Below are positions 14,692 through 23,800 of a stretch of 64,000 nucleotides of DNA, piece by piece. The position numbers and the translations under genes are program-made. Numbering within the stretch: position 1 is the stretch's first letter; each line of letters begins with the position of its first letter. A model generated the notes under the pieces. That model did no database searches. It was not told the origin of the DNA and was given only the letters and a program-made list of their open reading frames with translations. This DNA comes from Streptomyces lomondensis (GTDB taxonomy: Bacteria > Actinomycetota > Actinomycetes > Streptomycetales > Streptomycetaceae): NCBI RefSeq assembly GCF_014651035.1, contig NZ_BMWC01000013.1:1-64000 (forward strand). The letters are read 5' to 3'.

Positions 14692-16170
14692 ATGCCTGAA
14701 CGCCGTACCGTCGCACTCGTCACCCTTGGCTGCGCCCGTAACGAGGTGGACTCGGAGGAGCTCGCAGGCCGTTTGGAGGCGGACGGCTGGCAGCTCGTCG
14801 AGGACGCCGAGGCCGCGGACGTCGCCGTCGTGAACACCTGCGGCTTCGTCGAGGCCGCCAAGAAGGACTCGGTCGACGCCCTCCTGGAGGCGAACGACCT
14901 CAAGGGACACGGCAGAACCCGGGCCGTCGTGGCGGTGGGCTGCATGGCCGAGCGGTACGGCAAGGAACTCGCCGAGGCCCTCCCCGAGGCCGACGGCGTG
15001 CTCGGCTTCGACGACTACGCGGACATCTCCGACCGCCTCCAGACCATCCTGAACGGCGGCATCCACGCCGCGCACACCCCCCGCGACCGGCGCAAGCTGC
15101 TGCCGATCAGCCCGGCCGAGCGGCAGGAGTCGGCCACCGGCGTCGCGCTGCCCGGGCACGCCCCCGCCGACCTTCCGGAGGGCCTCGCTCCGGCCTCCGG
15201 CCCCCGCGCGCCCCTGCGCCGCCGGCTGGACGGCTCCCCGGTCGCCTCCGTGAAGCTCGCCTCCGGCTGCGACCGGCGCTGCTCCTTCTGCGCCATCCCG
15301 TCCTTCCGCGGCTCCTTCATCTCGCGCCGCCCGAGCGACGTGCTGAACGAGACGCGCTGGCTCGCCGAACAGGGCGTGAAGGAGATCATGCTGGTCTCCG
15401 AGAACAACACCTCCTACGGCAAGGACCTGGGCGACATCCGCCTGCTGGAGTCGCTGCTGCCCGAGCTCGCCGAGGTGGACGGCATCGAGCGGGTGCGCGT
15501 CAGCTACCTCCAGCCGGCTGAGATGCGGCCCGGCCTCATCGACGTCCTGACCTCCACCCCGAAGGTCGCGCCCTACTTCGACCTGTCCTTCCAGCACTCC
15601 GCGCCCGGCGTGCTGCGCGCGATGCGCCGCTTCGGTGACACCGACCGGTTCCTGGAACTGCTCGACACCATCCGCGGCAAGGCGCCCGAGGCCGGCGTGC
15701 GCTCCAACTTCATCGTCGGCTTCCCCGGCGAGAGCGAGGCCGACCTCGCCGAACTGGAGCGCTTCCTGAACGGCGCGCGGCTGGACGCCATCGGCGTCTT
15801 CGGCTACTCCGACGAGGAGGGCACCGAGGCGGCGACCTACGACAACAAGCTCGACGAGGACGTCGTCGCCGAGCGGTTGGCCCGCGTCTCGCGGCTCGCG
15901 GAGGAGCTCGTCTCGCAGCGCGCCGAGGAGCGGGTCGGCCAGACCGTGCACGTCCTCGTCGAGTCCGTCGAGGAGGACGGCGTCTACGGCCGCGCGGCGC
16001 ACCAGGCGCCCGAGACGGACGGCCAGGTGCTGCTCACGAGCGGCGCCGGCCTGCGCGTCGGCCGTATGGTCGAGGCGAAGGTGGTCGGTACGGAGGGTGT
16101 CGACCTGGTGGCCGAGCCGCTTCAGAGCTCGTTCGGGTCGCCTGCGTGGAGTGAGGAGGCGGGCAGATGA
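14692..16170 (+). CDS. rimO: Ribosomal protein S12 methylthiotransferase RimO
   Basis: The 492-residue radical-SAM enzyme modifies an aspartate of ribosomal protein S12 using two iron-sulfur clusters. The N-terminal cluster domain begins with VALVTLGCARNEVDSEELAG and has further cysteines in NTCGF and VGCMAERYG. The radical-SAM motif is SGCDRRCSFCAIPSFRG (~190), and a TRAM domain closes the protein (~425-485). SFCAIPSFRG and the EVDS sequence separate it from MiaB, which is encoded separately at 46827-48341. The stop overlaps pgsA by 4 nt (ATGA), which suggests translational coupling. Start ATG 14692 is preferred over upstream in-frame codons because of the -10 box. Confidence 0.94.
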   Translation: MPERRTVALVTLGCARNEVDSEELAGRLEADGWQLVEDAEAADVAVVNTCGFVEAAKKDSVDALLEANDLKGHGRTRAVVAVGCMAERYGKELAEALPEADGVLGFDDYADISDRLQTILNGGIHAAHTPRDRRKLLPISPAERQESATGVALPGHAPADLPEGLAPASGPRAPLRRRLDGSPVASVKLASGCDRRCSFCAIPSFRGSFISRRPSDVLNETRWLAEQGVKEIMLVSENNTSYGKDLGDIRLLESLLPELAEVDGIERVRVSYLQPAEMRPGLIDVLTSTPKVAPYFDLSFQHSAPGVLRAMRRFGDTDRFLELLDTIRGKAPEAGVRSNFIVGFPGESEADLAELERFLNGARLDAIGVFGYSDEEGTEAATYDNKLDEDVVAERLARVSRLAEELVSQRAEERVGQTVHVLVESVEEDGVYGRAAHQAPETDGQVLLTSGAGLRVGRMVEAKVVGTEGVDLVAEPLQSSFGSPAWSEEAGR

Positions 16171-17072
16171 CCGGTGTCCCGGCAACTGCGGCGGGAGGCC
16201 CCTCCGGCGCGAGGAGGGCCGCGGCCGGTGCGGCCGCAGCGGCCGCGGGGAAGGTTCCCGGGGCGGCGGCCGGGCGTGCGGTCGCGCGGTCGGCCGAGGG
16301 CGGGCCGACCGGTGCCGGGCAGGGCGCGTCCTCCGAGGCGGGCCACGGCGTATCGCCCGGCGAGGTGCCCGGTGCGGATGGCGCCGGGGCTTCCGTCGGT
16401 GGGGTCTCGGAGACCGCCGCCGACGGCGCGCAGGGCGAGGACAGGCCGGCGCGGGGCGGGAAGCTGGCGGCAGCGGCCGTCAACCAGGCCAGTGTCTGGA
16501 ACATCGCCAACCTCCTGACCATGCTCCGGCTGGTCCTCGTACCGGCCTTCGTCGCGCTGATGCTCGCCGACGGCGGATACGACCCGGCGTGGCGGGCCCT
16601 CGCCTGGGCGGCCTTCGCCATCGCCATGATCACCGACCTCTTCGACGGTCATCTGGCGCGCACGTACAACCTGGTCACGGACTTCGGGAAGATCGCCGAC
16701 CCCATCGCCGACAAGGCGATCATGGGCGCGGCGCTGATCTGTCTGTCCGCGCTCGGCGATCTGCCGTGGTGGGTGACCGGCGTCATCCTCGGGCGGGAAC
16801 TCGGGATCACCCTGCTGCGTTTTCTCGTCATTCGGTACGGCGTCATCCCCGCCAGCCGCGGCGGCAAGCTCAAGACCCTCACCCAGGGCGTGGCCGTCGG
16901 CATGTATGTGCTGGCGCTGACGGGGTGGCTGGCGACCCTGAGATGGTGGGTGATGGCCGCGGCGGTCGTGCTGACCGTGGTGACCGGGCTCGACTATGTG
17001 AAACAGGCCATTGTGCTGCGCAGGCGGGGAATCGCCGAGCGCAAGGCCGCGTTGGAGGAGAAGGAAGCGTGA
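16167..17072 (+). CDS. pgsA: CDP-diacylglycerol-glycerol-3-phosphate 3-phosphatidyltransferase
   Basis: This integral membrane enzyme of phosphatidylglycerol synthesis has 301 residues. The CDP-alcohol phosphotransferase motif D-G-x2-A-R-x8-G-x3-D-x3-D is seen as DGHLART...FGKIADPIAD (~160-180). The membrane part starts at VWNIANLLTMLRLVLVP (~110). About 109 preceding residues are a Gly/Ala-rich, disordered extension not typical of the family. ATG 16167 overlaps the rimO stop (ATGA) and the pgsA stop overlaps the cinA start. The true start could be internal, although no good internal ribosome site stands out. Confidence 0.88.
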   Translation: MTGVPATAAGGPSGARRAAAGAAAAAAGKVPGAAAGRAVARSAEGGPTGAGQGASSEAGHGVSPGEVPGADGAGASVGGVSETAADGAQGEDRPARGGKLAAAAVNQASVWNIANLLTMLRLVLVPAFVALMLADGGYDPAWRALAWAAFAIAMITDLFDGHLARTYNLVTDFGKIADPIADKAIMGAALICLSALGDLPWWVTGVILGRELGITLLRFLVIRYGVIPASRGGKLKTLTQGVAVGMYVLALTGWLATLRWWVMAAAVVLTVVTGLDYVKQAIVLRRRGIAERKAALEEKEA

Positions 17073-17614
17073 GTTCCACGGCCACCGACGTGGTGCGACT
17101 ACTCACGGTGAAGGGCGAGACGCTCGCCGTCGCGGAGTCGTTGACCGGTGGCCTCGTTGCGGCGGAGATCACATCCGTCCCCGGGGCGTCCAAGGTCTTC
17201 CGGGGCTCGGTGACCGCCTATGCCACCGAACTGAAGCATGACCTGCTGGGCGTCGACGCCACCTTGCTGACGTCACGTGGAGCGGTGGATCCGCAGGTCG
17301 CGGCCCAGATGGCGGTCGGCGTCCGCACGGCGCTCGGCACCGACTGGGGCATCGCGACGACCGGTGTCGCGGGTCCCGATCCGCAGGACGGACAGGCCGT
17401 CGGGACGGTCTTCGTGGCCGTGGACGGACCTGTCGGGACCGATTCCGGTTCTGCCGGCGGCGGAAAAGTGGAGGGTCTGCGGTTGAACGGCGACCGCGCG
17501 GAAATTCGTAGAGAGAGTGTACGGAGCGTACTCGCACTGCTCCTGAAGGAGCTTGCGAGCGAACAGACTGGGAATGAGCGGGCACAGGATACGGAACGGA
17601 ACGGGGGGTTTTGA
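17069..17614 (+). CDS. cinA: CinA C-terminal domain protein, nicotinamide-nucleotide amidohydrolase type
   Basis: This 181-residue protein corresponds to the stand-alone CinA C-terminal (PncC-like) domain, which deamidates nicotinamide mononucleotide. Family motifs are AVAESLTGGLVAAEIT, VPGASKVFRGSVTAYAT and GIATTGVAGPDPQDGQAVGT. The N-terminal MoCF domain of long CinA proteins is absent, as is common in actinobacteria. GTG 17069 overlaps the pgsA stop and has GGAGGAGAAGGA before it. Position between pgsA and clgR is shared with Corynebacterium. Confidence 0.9.
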   Translation: MSSTATDVVRLLTVKGETLAVAESLTGGLVAAEITSVPGASKVFRGSVTAYATELKHDLLGVDATLLTSRGAVDPQVAAQMAVGVRTALGTDWGIATTGVAGPDPQDGQAVGTVFVAVDGPVGTDSGSAGGGKVEGLRLNGDRAEIRRESVRSVLALLLKELASEQTGNERAQDTERNGGF

Positions 17615-17723
17615 TGTTTGCAGCCCTGAGTGAACACGACATCGCTCCCCGCACGGCCGCGGCGCAAGGCGGTACGGTGGGGCGTAATGGATGCGGCTAC
17701 GCGGTCCGAGGAGGGAGCCACCG

Positions 17724-18104
17724 ATGATTCTGCTCCGTCGCCTGCTGGGTGACGTGCTGCGTCGGCAGCGCCAGCGCCAGGGCCGTACTCTGCGCGAAGT
17801 CTCCTCGTCCGCCCGAGTCTCACTCGGCTATCTCTCCGAGGTGGAGCGGGGGCAGAAGGAGGCTTCCTCTGAGCTGCTCTCCGCCATCTGCGACGCGCTG
17901 GACGTACGGATGTCCGAGCTCATGCGGGAAGTGAGCGACGAACTCGCCCTCGCGGAGCTGGCCCAGTCTGCTGCGGCCACCCCCAGCGAGCCTGTGCCCA
18001 CGCCGGTTCGACCGATGCTGGGCTCCGTTTCGGTGACCGGTGTGCCACCGGAACGGGTGACCATCAAGGCGCCCGCCGAGGCGGTGGACGTCGTCGCCGC
18101 GTGA
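17724..18104 (+). CDS. clgR: Xre-family activator ClgR
   Basis: This 126-residue regulator has an HTH domain (~8-65) with GRTLREVSSSARVSLGYLSE, close to Mycobacterium and Streptomyces ClgR, and a short variable tail. In Streptomyces, ClgR activates the clpP1P2 operon, clpC1 and lon. The protein ends in Val-Val-Ala-Ala; in S. lividans the two C-terminal alanines of ClgR and PopR mark them for ClpP degradation, forming a feedback loop. Start ATG 17724 has GGAGGGA 7 nt before it and is preferred over ATG 17691, whose extra residues are unlike the family. Position after pgsA-cinA is conserved. The gap to dps (18105-18327) holds a CCCCGGCCGGGG palindrome but no gene. Confidence 0.9.
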   Translation: MILLRRLLGDVLRRQRQRQGRTLREVSSSARVSLGYLSEVERGQKEASSELLSAICDALDVRMSELMREVSDELALAELAQSAAATPSEPVPTPVRPMLGSVSVTGVPPERVTIKAPAEAVDVVAA

Positions 18105-18327
18105 CGCTTCGCGCGTGCGCGGCATGAACGAGCGGTGCTGACCAGGCACCGAGACGTGGTGAGGCCCCGGCCGGGGTTCTCCGGGAGATCCGGAGGGGTG
18201 TCGGTCGGGGTTTTCGCTTGCCTGCGGGATGCCTGGCGGCGCTATGTCTGGCTTATTTGCGTTTGCCGGTGTGGCGTGCGGCCGTCATCGTTGAGGGGAT
18301 GGCGGGGGGCAGCCCACGGAGGTGCGG

Positions 18328-18798
18328 ATGTACGTCGTGAAGAGCCCGTTGTCGGACGCGAGCCTGAAGACCGTGTCCGAGGCGCTGCAAGGTGCCCTCG
18401 TCGATCTCGTGGACCTCGCCCTGGTGGCGAAGCAGATCCACTGGAACGTGGTGGGGCCGCGCTTCCGTTCCGTGCACCTCCAGCTCGACGAGGTCGTCGA
18501 CACCGCGCGGAAGTACTCCGACACCGTGGCGGAGCGCGCCGCCGCGCTCGGGATCCCGCCGGACGGGCGGGCCGCGACGGTCGCCGTCGGCAGCGGGATC
18601 GGCGTGACCCCCGAGGGGTGGGTCGACGACACGACCGCCGTGGGGACGCTCGTCGAGGCGCTGGGTGCCGTGATCACGCGGATGCGGGAGCGGGTCGCTG
18701 CGACCGGGGAGCCGGACCCGGTGAGCCAGGACATCTTCATCGGGATCACCGCGGACCTGGAGAAGCATCACTGGATGTTCCAGGCCGAGAACGGGTGA
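18328..18798 (+). CDS. Dps-family ferritin-like DNA-protection protein
   Basis: The 156-residue protein is a Dps/ferritin-like four-helix protein. The inter-subunit ferroxidase ligands are visible in KQIHWNVVGPRFRSVH and LDEVVDTARKYSDTVAER. Dps dodecamers oxidise and store iron and compact DNA in spores or under stress. It probably matches dpsB of S. coelicolor, by its position next to clgR, from memory. It has no long tail for DNA binding. Start ATG 18328 is 5 nt after GGAGG; the GTG at 18322 has no room for a ribosome site. Confidence 0.9.
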   Translation: MYVVKSPLSDASLKTVSEALQGALVDLVDLALVAKQIHWNVVGPRFRSVHLQLDEVVDTARKYSDTVAERAAALGIPPDGRAATVAVGSGIGVTPEGWVDDTTAVGTLVEALGAVITRMRERVAATGEPDPVSQDIFIGITADLEKHHWMFQAENG

Positions 18799-18943
18799 CC
18801 GGAGCGGGCGCGGCAACGGGCGAGGGGTCGGCCGGGGGCTTCACCGCTCGGCGTGGAGGGGTGCGCGGTGCGCCTGTGTGCCCGTGGTGCGCCCTGCCCG
18901 CGGCCCCGGGTGGCCGAATAGCGTCGGGCCGGAGGTGGCGGCC

Positions 18944-19237
18944 ATGGCGGGGATAGCGCGCTGGGGGGCCTGGAGCTGGGGTGTCCGCGGGGCCGTGCTC
19001 GGGCTGGGGGTGCTGTGGTGGTGGGCCGTGCTCCGGCTGGCGGTCGTGCCCGGTGCGGGGGCGCTGGAGGCGGCGGTCGCGGCCGGGGGGTGGGGGCTGA
19101 GCGTGCTGCCGGTGCATTGCGTGGCGAAGGGGCGGGCCAAGGGGGCGGTCGGTTCGGGGCGGTGGCGCAGGCTCTGGGGTGTCGGGGGCCGGGGTATGCC
19201 CCTGGGGGACCGGGGTGCGGTGTCGCGGCGAGGGTGA
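18944..19237 (+). CDS. Small membrane protein of unknown function
   Basis: ATG 18944 follows GGAGG at 8-nt spacing and opens a 97-residue protein with two likely membrane segments (~14-32, VLGLGVLWWWAVLRLAV, and ~37-56). The tail is basic and glycine-rich (GRAKGAVGSGRWRRLW). I recognise no family. A longer in-frame start at GTG 18878 exists but lacks a ribosome site. It is convergent with the SDR gene. Its codon use fits Streptomyces, but a short GC-rich ORF needs caution. Confidence 0.5.
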   Translation: MAGIARWGAWSWGVRGAVLGLGVLWWWAVLRLAVVPGAGALEAAVAAGGWGLSVLPVHCVAKGRAKGAVGSGRWRRLWGVGGRGMPLGDRGAVSRRG

Positions 19238-19270
19238 GCGGCCATCGGTGGGCGAGCGGCGGGGCGTGAT

Positions 19271-20035
19271 CTACCACGGCATGGCCACGCCTCCGTTGGG
19301 GCGGATGATCTGACCCGTCGTGAAGGCCGAGGCGTCGGATGCCAGGTGCAGGACCGCGTGGGCGATGTCCTCGGGTTCGCCGACCCGGCCCAGGGGTGAC
19401 CTGCGGGCCATGACGGACTCCGTGCGTGCCTGGGCCTCGCTGTCGTGGCGGTCGGTCATCGGCGTACGGATCCAGCCCGGTGCGACCGCGTTGACACGGA
19501 TGCCGTGCCGGCCGACCTCGGTCGCGAGGGTCTTCGTCAGCTGGACGACCGCCGCCTTGGCCGCGCCGTAGCAGAGCAGTCCGGGGCCGCCGGTGTCGAC
19601 GGCGCCCGAGGCCATGGTGACGATGCTGCCCCGGGTGCCGAGGGCGATCATCAGACGGGCCGCCTCCTGGCAGGCGTACAGCACTCCCTTGAAGTTGACG
19701 TTCAGCACGCGGTCGAGGTCCTCGTCCCGGGTCTCCAGCACGGGGCTGCTGTGCATGATGCCGGCGATCGCGGCCAGGACCTCCAGGCGTGCGCAGGAGG
19801 TGATGGCCTGCCTCAGCCGGGAGCGGTCGGTGACGTCGAGGGCGTGGGTGCGGGCGGTGCCTCCGGCGGCCTTGATCAGCGTCGCCGTCTCGTGCAGGCC
19901 CTCGGTGTCGCGGTCCGCGCAGTGCACGGTCGCGCCCGCCTCGGCGAGCAGGAGCGCCGAGGCGCGGCCGATACCGCTCGCGGCGCCGGTGACGAACGCG
20001 GTCCGGCCGCTGAGGTCGTACGCCGTGACGGGCAT
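19271..20035 (-). CDS. Short-chain dehydrogenase/reductase
   Basis: The 254-residue classical SDR has the NAD(P) motif VTGAASGIGRASALLLAEAG (~14-33), Asp in CADRDTEG (suggesting NAD(H) preference), NVNFKGVLYAC and the catalytic Ser (IVTMASGAVDTGG) and Tyr-Lys (CYGAAKAAVV). The C-terminus has the usual VNAVAPGWIRTPM and GQIIRPNGG. The substrate cannot be deduced. A consensus promoter lies 6 nt before ATG 20035 with no leader, so the mRNA is probably leaderless. It lies just downstream of nei2 but has its own promoter. Confidence 0.88.
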   Translation of the reverse strand: MPVTAYDLSGRTAFVTGAASGIGRASALLLAEAGATVHCADRDTEGLHETATLIKAAGGTARTHALDVTDRSRLRQAITSCARLEVLAAIAGIMHSSPVLETRDEDLDRVLNVNFKGVLYACQEAARLMIALGTRGSIVTMASGAVDTGGPGLLCYGAAKAAVVQLTKTLATEVGRHGIRVNAVAPGWIRTPMTDRHDSEAQARTESVMARRSPLGRVGEPEDIAHAVLHLASDASAFTTGQIIRPNGGVAMPW

Positions 20036-20041
20036 GGGGTG

Positions 20042-20071
20042 ACCGTACGAGCGTTTCTGACGGGTCGTCAA
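20042..20071 (-). promoter_or_regulatory. Leaderless promoter of the SDR gene with overlapping palindrome
   Basis: On the minus strand, TTGACG (20071-20066), an 18-bp spacer and TACGGT (20047-20042) lie 6 nt before ATG 20035. The -35 region overlaps the palindrome TGACG-ACC-CGTCA (20070-20058), a size and position expected for a TetR-type operator. The promoter starts within 4 nt of the nei2 stop codon. Confidence 0.75.
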
Positions 20072-20074
20072 TTA

Positions 20075-20779
20075 CTAGGGTCGGATCCGTCTGGCCGGGG
20101 CGGGGCCCGGCTGGCAGGTGGGGCACCAGTAGGTGGGGCGTTCGCGGGAGCCGTCGCCCTGGTCGGCGACGCGGACGGAGGTGCGGCAGCGCAGGCAGGG
20201 GCGGGGTGCCCGGCCGTACACGAAGAGGTCCTGGCCGCGGCGGCCCGTCGTGCTGCGCAGGAAGCAGAGCTCGCTCTTGTAGACATTGCCGATGCCGGCG
20301 AGGTTGCGCTGGTCGAGCAGGGCCTCGCCGAGGGGGCGGGCGGGGTCCTGGAGGAGGTTGGCGAGGGCCCGGTCGGGGTCCCAGTCCGGGCCCAGGAGGT
20401 CGGGGCCGAGGTGGCCGACGGCGCGGTGCTCGTCGGTGGTGCGCAGGAGTTCCAGGACGGGGAGGCGGTAGCCGACGGCCGTGCGGTCGGCGGTGCCGAG
20501 GATCGCGCGGATCTGGTGGCCGGGCCCGCCGGTCCAGCGCCGGCCGGTGTCGTACACCTTCCATGAGCCGTCCATCCGCAGGTGGGAGTGGAGGGTCAGG
20601 CCGCCCTCGACACGGGTCAGGAGGTGCTTGCCGCGCGGGGTGACGTCGAGGACCGCACGGCCCGTGAGATCGGCCGTGGCCAAGCGGGGCACCCGGAGGT
20701 CGCTGCGGGTCAGCACCTTGCCCGCGAGGGCGCTGTGCAGCCGTCTCGCGGTCTGCCAGACCGTGTCTCCTTCGGGCAT
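20075..20779 (-). CDS. nei2: Formamidopyrimidine-DNA glycosylase/endonuclease VIII family protein (Nei2) with internal deletion
   Basis: The 234-residue base-excision enzyme starts with MPEGDTVW, giving the catalytic Pro and Glu after Met removal. It has GKHLL, LHSHLRMDGSWKV and the H2TH segment EALLDQRNLAGIGNVYKSEL. A zinc finger (CLRC...CPTC) closes it. Compared with Nei2 relatives, about 33 residues are missing between SELCFLR and STTGRRGQDLFVYGRA (junction near 20254). The frame is kept on both sides. It lies 61 nt downstream of lhr on the same strand; the lhr-nei2 pair is conserved in actinobacteria. Activity may be changed or lost, since the missing helices contribute to the H2TH domain. 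Confidence 0.87.
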   Translation of the reverse strand: MPEGDTVWQTARRLHSALAGKVLTRSDLRVPRLATADLTGRAVLDVTPRGKHLLTRVEGGLTLHSHLRMDGSWKVYDTGRRWTGGPGHQIRAILGTADRTAVGYRLPVLELLRTTDEHRAVGHLGPDLLGPDWDPDRALANLLQDPARPLGEALLDQRNLAGIGNVYKSELCFLRSTTGRRGQDLFVYGRAPRPCLRCRTSVRVADQGDGSRERPTYWCPTCQPGPAPARRIRP

Positions 20780-20840
20780 GGGTCAAGGGTGGCACGGGGG
20801 CCGGGTGGCCGGCCGGGGCGCCCGGTGGGCGGTGCGGCCG

Positions 20841-23800
20841 TCAGGCGCGCAGGCGGAGCCCTCGGGGTGTCGCGATGAAGCCCGCTCCTTCCAGGAGGGT
20901 GCCGATGGGGGAGGTCAGGGCCTGGGCGCCGTTGACGCGCTCCACCGTGACCGTGCCGAGGGAGCCCGCGCGGGCGGCTGCGGCGAGTGCCTCCGCGGCT
21001 GCGGTCAGGCGGGGGTCGTCGGCGGGGTCGCCGTCCGGGTCGGCGGCCCAGGCGAGCAGGGTCTTGCCGCCGCGCTCCATGTAGAGCGTCAGCTCTCCGT
21101 CGACCAGCACCACCAGGGAGCCCGCCTTGCGGCCCGGCTTGTGCCCGGCGCCGGTCGGGGGCTCGGGCCAGGGCAGGGCGGCGCCGTACGCGTTCGCCGG
21201 GTCGGCGGCGGCGAGGACGACGGCCCGGGAGGCGGCGTCCGGGCGGGTACGGCGGCCCGGGAACCCGTCGTAGCCCGCGCGTCCGCCGTTCTGCCAGGAC
21301 GGGGTGCCCTGCGGGGCGTAGTCGCGGGGCGAGATCCACTCGCCCGGGGACGGCCTGGGAGTGTCGTAGGAGGAGCCCGGACCGGGGAAGCCGTCGTGGC
21401 GCGGGTCGTCGGTGTGGTCGGTGGAGGGGGCCGAGTCGTCCGGGTCGGCGAAGTCGTGAGCCGGGAACGGGTCGGGGTCGGGAACCGGAGGGGGGCCGGG
21501 CAGGTCCTCGCCGCGGTCGCGGGCGTTGGACACCGCGCGCAGGCGGTCCACGGCGCCGTCCATCGCGAACTGCGCCGCGCCGAGGCCCTCCACCACATAG
21601 CCGCGGCGGGCCTGGCCGCTCTCCTCGAAGGCCGACAGGACGCGGTACGTCGCCGAGAAGCCGCCCTCGACGCCCTCCGCCGCGACCGCGCCCCTGGTGA
21701 CTACGCCGTGCCGGTCGAGGAGGGTGCGGGCGAGGGCGTGCGCCCGGACCGTCGGGTCCGGCTCGTGGGCCGGGAGCAGGGACCAGCGGCCGGCGACGGT
21801 CGGCGGGCCGGAGCGGGACGCCGGGCGGGCCGCGGCCGTCAGGGAGCCGTAGCGGCCGCGCGGGACGGCGCGCTTGGCGCGGTGGGCCGTGGAACCTGCC
21901 GTACGGCCCGAGCCGAGCAGGGAGCGCATGGGGGAGAGCGTGTCGTTCGTCAGGCGTCCCGACCAGGCCAGGTCCCACAGGGCGTCGGCCAGCTGGGGAT
22001 CCGTGGCGTCCGGGTGAGTGGTGGCGCGGACCTGGTCGGCGATCTGGCGGAAGAACAGGCCGTAGCCCCCGGAGAGCGTGTCCAGGACGGACTGGTGGAG
22101 GGCGGTCAGCTCCAGGGGATGCGGGGGCGGCAGGAGCAGCGGCGCCGCGTCCGCCAGGTAGAGGGAGACCCAGCCGTCCTTGCCGGGGAGGGAGCCCGCC
22201 CCGGCCCAGACCACCTCTCCGGCGGCGGTGAGCTCGTCCAGCATCGCGGGCGTGTAGTTCACGACCCGGGAGGGCAGGACGAGCTTCTCCAGGGCGGAGG
22301 CGGGCACGGACGCGCCCTGCAGTTGCTCGATGGCGCGCACCAGTCCGTCGATGCCGCGCAGGGAGTGTCCCTTGCCGATGTGCTGCCACTGGGGGAGGAA
22401 CTGGGCGAGGGCGGCCGGCGGCACCGGTTCCAGTTCGTGCCGCAGGGCGGCCAGGGAGCGGCGGCGCAGGCGGCGCAGCACGGCCGCGTCGCACCACTCC
22501 TGGCCGATCCCGGCCGGGTGGAACTCGCCCTGGACGATCCGGCCGGCCGCGGCGAGCCGCTGGAGGGCGCCCTCGGTGACGGCGACGCCCAGGCCGAAGC
22601 GGGCCGCTGCCGTGGCCGAGGTGAACGGGCCGTGGGTGCGGGCGTAGCGCGCGAGGAGGTCGCCGAGCGGGTCCTTGACCGGCTCCGTGAAAGCCTCCGG
22701 GACGCCGACCGGCAGGGCCGTGCCCAGCGCGTCGCGCAGGCGGCCCGCGTCCTCGATCGCCGCCCAGTGGTAGGCGCCGGCGACGCGGACCCGGATGGCG
22801 CGGCGGGCACCGGCCAGCTCCTGGGCCCACTGCGGCTCGGCGCCCCGCTCGGCCAGCTCCGCGTCCCTGAGCGGGCCGAGGAGGCGGAGGAGGTCCGCGA
22901 CCCCTTCGGCGTCCTTGACGCGGCGGTCCTCCGTGAGCCACTGGAGCTCGCGCTCCAGCTCGGTCAGGACCTCCGCGTCGAGCAGCTCGCGCAGCTCCGC
23001 CTGGCCCAGCAGCTCGGCCAGCAGCCGTGAGTCCAGCGACAGGGCCGCGGCGCGGCGCTCGGCGAGCGGGGAGTCGCCCTCGTACAGGAACTGGGCGACG
23101 TAGCCGAAGAGGAGGGAGCGCGCGAAGGGGGACGGCTCGGGGGTGGTGACCTCGACCAGGCGCACCTTGCGGGACTCCAGGTCGCCCATCAGCTCGACGA
23201 GCCCGGGGACGTCGAAGACGTCCTGGAGGCACTCGCGGACCGCCTCCAGGACGATCGGGAACGACCCGAACTCGCTCGCCACCTGGAGCAGCTGGGAGGC
23301 GCGCTGCCGCTGCTGCCACAGCGGGGTGCGCTTGCCCGGGTTGCGGCGCGGCAGCAGCAGCGCGCGGGCGGCGCACTCGCGGAACCGGGAGGCGAACAGG
23401 GCCGAGCTGCCCACCTGGTCGGTGACGACCTGGTCGACCTCGCCCTTGTCGAAGACGACGTCGGCGGCACCCACAGGAGCCTGCTCGGCGTCGTACTCGC
23501 GGCCCATCTTCACCGGGTCCTGGTCCAGCAGGTCCAGGCCCATCAGGTCGGCGTCCGGCAGGCGCAGGACGATGCCGTCGTCGGCGTGCATGACCTGCGC
23601 GTCCATGCCGTACCGCTCGGAGAGCTTGGCGCCGAGCGCGAGTGCCCAGGGGGCGTGCACCTGGGCGCCGAAGGGGGAGTGCACGACCACGCGCCAGTCG
23701 CCCAGCTCGTCGCGGAAGCGCTCGACGACGATCGTCCGGTCGTCCGGGACGTGGCCGCAGGCCTCGCGCTGCTCGTCCAGGTACGAGAGCACATTGTCCG

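Noticed and set aside
18135..18956. Open frame spanning the clgR-dps gap and dps
   Set aside because: It overlaps dps in another frame, lacks a ribosome site and has shadow-like Arg/Gly composition.
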